The notes under the pieces were generated by a model that made no database searches, was not told the origin of the DNA, and was given only the letters and a program-made list of their open reading frames with translations. Shown piece by piece: positions 6,460-15,800 of a DNA stretch of 22,876 nt. A program made the position numbers and the translations under genes. Origin of the DNA: a virus; the IMG/VR virus record IMGVR_UViG_3300009184_000230, positions 1 through 22,876 of that record, one strand, 5' to 3'. Within the stretch, counting starts at the first letter, position 1. The number at the start of each line of letters is the position of its first letter.

Positions 6460-6783
6460 ATGTCTACAACTATTAATGAAACTAAAACAGTAGAACTATT
6501 GGACGGAACAAAAATTAGCGTTCGTCCACTAAAAATCTCTCTTCTTCGCCCTTTTATGACAAAGTTTGAGGGTATCGCAGAAGTAGCAGATAACAACGAG
6601 AAGTCAATGACTCTTCTCATGGAGTGTGTACAAATTGCTATGAAGCAGTACGCTCCAGAACATGCCACAGACCTAAAGGCTCTAGAAGAACTTCTAGACC
6701 TTCCTACAGTATACAAGATTGTCGAAGAGGCATCTGGTATTAAACTTAGCGAGGCTTCGCTAATGGGTGGTCTAATCGGCTAA
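6460..6783 (+). CDS. Tail assembly chaperone, short form (paralogue of the upstream gene)
   Basis: 107 residues with a strong RBS. Nearly the whole protein aligns with residues 1-97 of the preceding gene; by eye roughly 40 of 97 aligned positions are identical, with two single-residue gaps. It ends shortly after the shared domain (KLSEASLMGGLIG) and lacks the C-terminal domain, so it corresponds to the short product (gpG-like) of a tail chaperone gene. In lambda-like phages short and long forms come from one gene by ribosomal frameshifting and the short form is in excess. Here they appear to be two genes, and the short one has the stronger translation signals. It is followed by an 17-base gap and the tape measure gene, as expected for this family. 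Confidence 0.8.
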   Translation: MSTTINETKTVELLDGTKISVRPLKISLLRPFMTKFEGIAEVADNNEKSMTLLMECVQIAMKQYAPEHATDLKALEELLDLPTVYKIVEEASGIKLSEASLMGGLIG

Positions 6784-6800
6784 CAAAGCGGTGTAGTTGA

Positions 6801-9800
6801 ATGGCTGATATCGAATCAAATATAAAAGTTAATATAGATACGTCAGATGCTCTGTCGCAACTAAAACTTTTACAACAGCAGATATCAGCCTTCCAACAGG
6901 CAATGAAAAATGCTGGAGCACAAAATGCTTCAGCCGCTGTTCAAATGCAGCAAAACTTGATGACATCCATCAATGCTACTGGCAAGTTTTCTGCAAATAT
7001 ACAAACAATTAAAACAAGTGCGGAATCTTTTACAGAGTCCCTCGAAAAGAACAAACTATCTATAGGTCAATACTTTAGGTATGCTGGTGGTGCATCTAAA
7101 ACTTTTGGAAAACTGTTCAAATCTGAATTTGAAACTATTCAGCAAGTAGCAGTAGACAGAGTAAAGACTATACAGACCCAGTATATTAAACTTGGTCGTG
7201 ATGCTTCTGGAGCAATGAAAGCAATTGCTGTTAGACCACTTGCTCTCGATATGGATAATTTGGGAACAAAAACCCAAATAGCGGCACAGAAACAGCAACT
7301 CTTTAACCAGTTGATGAAGCAAGGCTCTACACAACTTCTAAACTTTGGTAAGAACACTCAGTGGGCTGGTCGCCAACTTATGGTTGGTTTTACTATTCCA
7401 CTTACATTAATGGGTCAGGCAGCAGCCCAAGCCTATATGAAGATTGAAGCAGCATCTCTAAAGTTTAGGCGTGTTTATGGAGACATGAATACAACAACAG
7501 AAGAAACCAATAAAATGGTTAAATCTGTTCAAGCACTTGCAAATGAGTTTACAAAATATGGTATTGCTGTTGCAGATACCATGGACATGGCTGCTCAAGC
7601 AGCGGCTATGGGTAAAACAGGCACTGACCTTATGCAACAGGTTGCTCAGGCATCAAAACTTTCGGTACTTGGTCAAGTAGAGCAACAGCAAGCATTAGAA
7701 ACAACCATTAGCCTTACAAACGCTTTTGGTATATCTACAGATGAACTAGCAAAAAGCGTAGACTTCCTTAACGCAGTAGAAAACCAAACTGTTGTTAGCA
7801 TCGAAGACCTTACAATTGCTATTCCAAAAGCAGCCCCAGTAGTTAAACAACTTGGTGGAGATGTCGAAGACCTAACATTCTTCCTGACAGCAATGAAGGA
7901 AGGTGGCATTAACGCATCTGAAGGTGCTAACGCACTTAAGTCTGGTCTTGCATCTATGATTAATCCAACTAAAAAGGCTTCGGACTTTTTGGCACAATTT
8001 GGAGTCAACATTAAAGCAATTGTTGAGGGAAACAAGGGAGACATTAAGGGAACAGTTGTTGATTTTGCTAAGGCACTGGACACATTAGACCCACTAAATC
8101 GTGCTCGTGCAATTGAACAGATGTTTGGTAAATTCCAATTCTCTCGTCTATCTACACTATTCAAGAACGTAATTGATGAGGGTAGCCAAGCAGCCACGGT
8201 AGCAGGTCTTGCAAATCAAACAGCAGAAGAACTTGCAGTATTGTCAGAACGAGAAATGAGTAAAATCTCAGACTCTCCTATGTTTAAATTTCAAAAATCT
8301 ATTCAAGATATGCAAACCAAACTTGCTCCAGTTGGAGAAGCATTCCTAAAGGCTGTAACTCCAATTATTGAATTTGTGACAAAGATTTTAGATGGCTTCA
8401 ACAATCTTAGTGAAGGAACAAAATCTTTTGTTTCTATATTAGTTTTGGCTGTTGCTGGTATTGGTCCTGCATTGCTAATGACATTTGGTCTTATTGCTAA
8501 CGGTGTGGCAAACATTATGAAACTCTTTACTAATATGAAGGCTTTCATAAATAAAACTACAAAACCATCCGATGTTCTTGGAGAACAAACTTCTTACATG
8601 AACACAGAGCAGTTAAAGAGTGCTGCTATTGCTGCATCTCTAGACCAGGCTCACGCAAAACTTCGTCAAACATTCACTTCCGAGGCTGCTGCAGTTCAAC
8701 AACTGACAGACGCTTATAGAAATGCTGTACAGGCTCAACAGGCTTATTCTGGTATTCCAGGTATTCCAACAGGAAATCCAAATGCTACACCTAGAAAATA
8801 TGCTAACGGTGTATCTATGGTTCCAGGTCCTTCGGGTGCAGGTGACATTGTTCCAGCACTACTATCTCCAGGTGAAGCAGTTATTCCTGCAAGGTCTGCT
8901 AAAAAGTATGCTCCAGTAATTCGTGGCATGATTGCTGGAAACCTTCCAGGATTTGAGGATGGCACTCCAGGTGCAGGTATGCGTCAAAGCATGATTGGTC
9001 CAATGACCGAAAAACAAATTGAAGGTCTTGCAAGAACAGGAAAAACTCTTAAAGAGATTAGCGATGAAGTTTATGCAGGTCCTTATGGTCAAACTCCACC
9101 AACAAATTATGGCACACAAATCACTCCAAGTGCTGGACATTCTTTCCCTGCATTTGGTGTTGCTGGAGTATATGAAAAACCAGACGGAACAAAAGTATTC
9201 GTTAAGCCACAAATGGACTTAGTTTCTGCAATGGCAGAAATTAGAGGAACAACTATTGCTCGTGACGTACATGGACTTGTAGCACCAAAGCAATCGCTTC
9301 GTGTAATGATGGACCCAACAGACCCAGAAGACAAGAGAAAATTCTTAGTTCTTGAGTCAGCATTGGACGAGAGACTTGCTAATGTTCCAACAGAATTTAC
9401 TAAAGACCAATACTTTAAACAACTTGTTGCGTCTCTTCTTCGTGGAGATAAAGACCTTGGTGTTGGAAACCTTGGAGGAAACGTCCTTGCTGACGTTGGT
9501 CCTGCTGGGGTATTCCAAAGAGCATCTGGTAAACGTGCTCTTGGTAGCCAAATTAACTCTATGGAAGAACAAGCAATCATTAATCTTCTTGGCGTAAAGG
9601 GTGGTGCTAAGAGATTCTTTGCTGAGGCAACATCAGATATTGCTAAGAGTATGACCCCTGCTGAATATGATGCAGCAATCAAGGCAGAGATTCAGGCAGT
9701 TGCTCCAAGACTTCAGGCTACAATTGCTGGATTTGGAAATCTTAACCCAGAAGAAAAGGCAGCATACATGGCTATGCAGCAAAGACTTCAGGCAGGTATG

Positions 9801-12800
9801 GGGGTTGACTGGGCTAAGTATCAGGTCATGCATTCGAAAGTGCCTACAAAGAAACTTGCTGAAGGTGGATTTGTTGGCATTGAAAATAGTCAGTCATTTG
9901 CTCAAAGTTTGATGAGCATGTCTAGTGATGAGATAAAGAAACAACTTAATATCAATGACACTCACTTAGTTACTCCAATAGATTTAACCAAGAATCCACA
10001 AGTTCTTAAACAGATTACAGATATACTTCCAGGAGTAACTAAAGAAGAACTTCGTGGTTTTGAACCAGTATCTAATTTGACAGCCCAACTTCCAGCAAAC
10101 ATGAATCAGAAGATGAAGACTAGTGGTTATCCTTCATCAACATTTAGTTCAATTTGGAATGGTTTTGTTGGCAAACTATCGAAGAGTGCAACTATTGCTG
10201 GAATTGATTTGCCAAGTTCTCAAATAATTGAAGATGAATTGGGTACACAAATTGCTGCTGCTGGCGGAAATATAACTGATGGAACAATTAATGACATCAT
10301 TGGAAATGTTCTTGGAAAATCTTCAAAAGTAACTGACATAAATGAAAGTAAACAAAAACTATATAGTTTAGCACTTAAGGTTGCACAACTTAGAAGCAAA
10401 CCAAAACAATTAAGCCAATCAGGTAATGATTCAATTCATTCAATTGTTCTTAGAATGATAAGGGATGGCTCTGCACAATTTAATGATAACGGAACAAGTA
10501 TTGTTAGAACTATTGGACAAGGAAATGTTACAAGATTTGGAACCTGGGAATTTGAAGGTATTGGAACTGGCAAAGAAGAAGGAACAATAGAACAAAAAGA
10601 AATACGCAGAAGAGCACAAGAAGCAGCATATGGTTCTACTGGCTGGGCATCACTAAGAAATTGGAATGCCCCTATGCCAACAGTAAATCGAGAACTTGTT
10701 AAACCTAAAGACTGGGCGGAAGTAACTAATCCTGCAACCTGGAATAGAATGACTAAAGAACAGCAGAGACAATATCTTTCTACAATACAAGGAACTAAAC
10801 CAACAACTCTTGGATTTAGAAAGCAAGACTATGAACAAGGTTTTGGAGATAACAAGGGTCCTGCATCAGGATGGACATACGATTCTAGTAAACTAAAGGC
10901 TGGAATTAAATGGAGAAATTCCGAACAAGCCATGCAAATGGGATACAACGAAATGGCTGCAAATGGAATTATCCCATCAGCAGGACAAGCATTCTTTAAT
11001 AAGTTAGCCCTAGGTAAAGAACCTGTAAGAATGGCTGAGGGTGGCATTGTTCCAGGTGGAATGGGTAAGCCTAAAGCATCCGTATTTGACGTAGACGATA
11101 CACTGCTTGACCTAGCATCGTTCATGCCAGCACACCAAGAAAGAAATGCAAAACTACCTAAAGAACAAAGACTTAATTGGTGGGAAGAAGTAGCCAAAGA
11201 CCCTAAAGGTATTCCTGCTGCTATTCAAAGACTAAAAGATGCTCAGATGCGTGGTAATAAGATTCTTCTTATGACTGCAAGACCAAAGACTTATGATGCT
11301 GTTACATTGGATACCCTGCAAAAACTGGGTATTGATACTAAGGGTGTCAAACTAATTTCTAGAGAAAATAAAGATTATCGTAAACCAGAACAGATGAAGT
11401 ATGACAAAACTTCTAAGTATATGCAATGGTATGACATTGAAGAGTTCTATGACGATATGGCTAAGACTCGTGGTGCTGTAAGTCTTCTAGGTATTAATAC
11501 TATTAATCCTCTTAAACTTGCTAAGGGTGGTGTTGTTCCTGGATATGCTAAGGGTACTCCAAGAGTTTTAGATACTATCGAGCAAAAGTTCCCAGGAATG
11601 TTTACTCAACTTCCTAAATCAAGGATGATGCAGTATAGTGAAGGTGCAACTAAGCCAGAGGCAAATAAAAAAGTTTTCACATCTTCAAGATTAAAGAGTT
11701 TTAAGTTTGAAGATTGGAACAGAACATATGACTTAGACGAACTAGCACAAATCGCTACAATGATAACTCAGGGTGAGTTTAGTGGTATAGGAAAGTCTGT
11801 ATATAGTAAAAAAACTGGTAAATATAAGAGAATTGGTGTTCCTACCTTCGATGATTTGCTTGTAAATGGAAAACCTATTTTGCAAGAACTTCCAGGGTAT
11901 CAAAAATATTCTTTAGGATATGAAGGAGAAGAAGTATACGCTGGAATTGCTAGAAATAAAATAGCAATGCTACAGTCTCTTCAAGACTGGATTTATCAAG
12001 ATGACTGGGGTAAAGAAGCAAGTGAATTTACTGTAAATGGAATACCTGCAAAAACTTTCTTTAAAGGATTATCTTTAAACCAATACAGAGTTCCAGGACA
12101 AAAAACAAAATCAAAGCCATACTTTTTTGCTGACGGTGTGTTCTCAGTTCCAGGACCAAAGGGTGCTGGCGATGTAGTTCCTGCTATGCTATCTCCAGGT
12201 GAGGCTGTTATTCCTGCCAAGCAAGCAGCACAGCACCGTCCAATGATTCAGCAAATGATTGCTGGTAATCTTCCAGGATATATTAAAGGAAGTCCAGGGG
12301 TAGGAATAAATTCAGTATTCAGTTCTGAGGTAGCAATGGAATCTGGAAAGCCACTAAATGTTAACATTGTAAAAGATGAAACAGCAAAGTCAGATAAACC
12401 ATTAGAAATACTTCAACCAAATTCAAAAGTGACAATTCTAACTCGTGAGCAAATCGAAGAACAGATGTCTATTGAAGATGAGGTATATAGACAACTTTTG
12501 GAAAAAGAAAAAGAATTAAAATTAAAGCACGTTCTTACTGAAGAGGAAAGAAAGTTGCTAGAGTCAAATAAGCAAATTATGCTTAAAAAAGAAGAAGCGT
12601 TTAAACTTCAAAAGAATGTGACAGAAAAAGAAAAAAGAGGTTTCTTTACAAGAAATGCTACAACTGGAAAAGTTCAGGGTGCGATGTATGGTCTTTCTGC
12701 AGCAGCAGGTCTTGCATCAACTGTGCCAGGTGCTGTAGGGGAAAGTGCACAGCAGATGCTTCCAGTTATTGGTGCTGCTACCGCTGCAATGTCTGTTATT

Positions 12801-15800
12801 CCTGGCTATGCTGGTATGATTGTTGGAGCAGGTGCAGCATTGGTTACAGCCTACATGCAGGTACAAGACAAGTTAAATAAGATTAGAGATGAGGCATTGG
12901 CTCTAGGAACTGCTATGGGTTCATCTACAAAGTCTATTGATAAATTTGCGGAATTTGCTAAAACTGTTACAGGTAGCCAAGCAATGGATAAGCGTAGAGA
13001 AACCAGTGCAGGAAGTTTCTTTAATGTTGTTCAAGGTAAAACAACATTTGGTGAATCATACATGAAGAGCGATGCTGGAAAAGAATTAGTCAAATCTGTT
13101 GGTGCAGCAATTAAGGGTGGCGGTTTAGACCAAGCAAAGGCAATGATTGTAAATCAACTTGGTACTGCAATAGCCAGTGGTGCTTTGTCTCCTGCTCAGG
13201 CTAGAAGTATTGCTTCAAATCTAGGTGCTCAACTAGGAGATATGTCTTTAGGTATCGAAGTGGCAGGAAAAATAACTGACCTCGTAGGTCCAAAAGGTGA
13301 AGACTTAAAGAAAGAACCTTTAGAAATAAGAATGCGTCTTGTTGCTGAGTCTATGGAACAGTTTAAAAAACAGGCAGAAATTTCTAACGCTAATGTTAAT
13401 GATACTGCAAAGAATGCAGGAACATCTGGTGCAGGTATTGGTCTAGGTATGGGTGCTGGTGCAGCGGCTGGCGGTATAGCCCTAGGAGCAGCATCCTTAA
13501 TGGGTGGCGTTGCTTCATCTTCTGCAATAGTTGCAGGTCTTGCAACAGCAGGAAGTGCAGTGCCAGTTATTGGAACTATTATTGGAGCACTTGTAGGATT
13601 CTCAATTGCTGCAGTTCAACTACAAGGAGATATTGCAAAAAATGCTGGTTACCTACAAGCAAGTTTAGGAAGTGCTTTATCAGTTCAACAGCAAATGGTT
13701 GACTCACTTACAGTAGACTATGAAAAAAGAATACAAGCAGCAAAGGCTGCTGGAGATACAGCAGAAGCAACTAGACTACAAAATCAATACCTTGCAGACC
13801 AAGCAGAGTTGCTACAGTTTAATAAAGAACAAACTCAGGAAATGTATAGCATATTGGAGTCTCAAGGGACTGGACTTGGATTTATGCTTAACGCACAAAT
13901 TGCAAATCTCGATACAGCAAGAGAAGGATTAAAGAAAGCATTTGAAGGCAGTGGTCAGGAAGTACAGGCTAAACTTGCACAAGAACAAATAGATTCTATG
14001 GCTGGTTCTGCTACCCAAAAGACTATGCTTATGTCAGCAGTTGCTCAAAAGCAAATAGGATTAAATCAAATTGGCGTTGCAAAAACAGCATTCGGTGCAG
14101 ACCAAGCAGGAGCAGACACATTACAGACATTGATGGAAAATAGTCCAACAGAATTAAATAGAACTCTTGGGTTGGCAGGAAATATGGGAGCGGTAGAGCA
14201 AAAGAAGTTTGTTTTAGACATGAGTCTTAAAGACCCTATTGAAGCAAAGGTGATGAATGATGCTGTAGAACTGGCACAAAAAACAACTGGCGTGTTCTTT
14301 GGAGAAAAGAAAACAGCAGAAGCAATTATGAAATTTGCTGTAGAAAATCCAGAAAAAATGTTAGAGTTCCAGCAAAACGTAGCAGAACTAAAAGATGTTG
14401 ATGGAGCAAAATTTGATATTACGGTTGCACAAAAAATTCTTGGTCCAGACTTGGCAAAGGCTTTGGGAGAAAAGAGCGTAGGAGCATACTTTAAGAAATA
14501 CAACAAGCAAAACAAGGTTGTATTCCTATCCGAGTTCCAACAAGTAATGACAATGCTTCAAGAGGGTGACAAAGACATGATTGATTCATACAATGCATGG
14601 AATGCGTCAAACGGAATGAAAAAGACATATGCCGATTATGCTGCTTGGCAGTCCGATAGAACAGTTACTACTCAAGGAGTAGATAATACAAAGGCACCAG
14701 GAGAAGACGGTGGAACAGGAGAAAAGGCTGGACCACAGGCATCAATTCTTGACCAGTTTGTTCAAATGGCGAGAGAGACTTCTAACTTCCAGCAAAAACT
14801 AACTACAGGATGGGATGCATCTCTTGCTGCTTTAAAGAGGTATACAATTACTTCTATTAACTTGCTTGCTGGTTGGGCGGTACGTCTAAAGCAACAAGGT
14901 GTAAGTGCAAATATGATAGACGTATTTATGGGTGCTACAGAAGAAGAGCAAGATAAAATTATTAATAAAAGAACTGGAGCACTCCTACCAGGGGCACTAG
15001 ACTTACTTAGAAAACTTCAGATTATTAAAGATAAAAAAGAATTTGGATTGTCTTATGTTCTTGCAAGTCCAACAGAAAGACTAGCAAAAGATAATGGTCT
15101 ATATCAGGCAGGTCTTGATGTCATTGCTAATAAAGAAAAAAAGATTAATGAAAAATATGATAAACGTATTAAAGCACTTGACCAGATTGGTAAGATTCAA
15201 GAAAAGAATAACCAAAGACAGCAAGATACTTTAACTATTGCAGATGCTTTGTCTAAGGGTGATATTGCTGCAGCCGCTAGAGCAGCACTAACCGCTAAAC
15301 AGAATAGTCAAAGATTAGCATTGGAAGATGCAAAAGAGAGCACAGAACTTGCTCGTAAAACTGAACTTGAGGCTATTACAGTTAAGATTTTAGGAGAAAC
15401 ACAAACACGCTCAGACCTAGAGGCAATAATTGCAACAAATACTGAAAAAATTGCAGCAAATAAACTTGTAGAAATGAATCGTCAAATCACAATTGGTCGA
15501 AATGCTGTTATTGCTGCTGAACAAAGTGCTATTCTTTTAGCAAATTCAACACTTATTTCAAAACTTCCTGGAGCAAACGGTGGTGGCTCTAGTACTGGTA
15601 GTGGAAAAGGCAATGGTGGAAAAGGCAATGGTGGAAAAGGTGATGGTGGAAAAGGTGATGGTGGAAAAGGTGATAAGGGTGGAAATAATGCCAATGATAC
15701 CGATTCAAAACCTACTGGGGTAGTTGGAAATATTGCAAGTTCTGTACAGGGTAAAGCATTTACAGCGGCAATTAAAGGTGCTCAGGATGTTACTCCTGGT

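Noticed and set aside
8722-8919. Small plus-strand frames inside the tape measure (e.g. 8722-8919, 9019-9222, 9352-9597, 9667-9912)
   Set aside because: They overlap continuous, domain-bearing tape measure sequence in another frame and lack RBSs.
15603-15677. Short direct repeats as a CRISPR array
   Set aside because: The units are contiguous 15-mers without spacers and encode a regular GKG(N/D)G peptide in frame.
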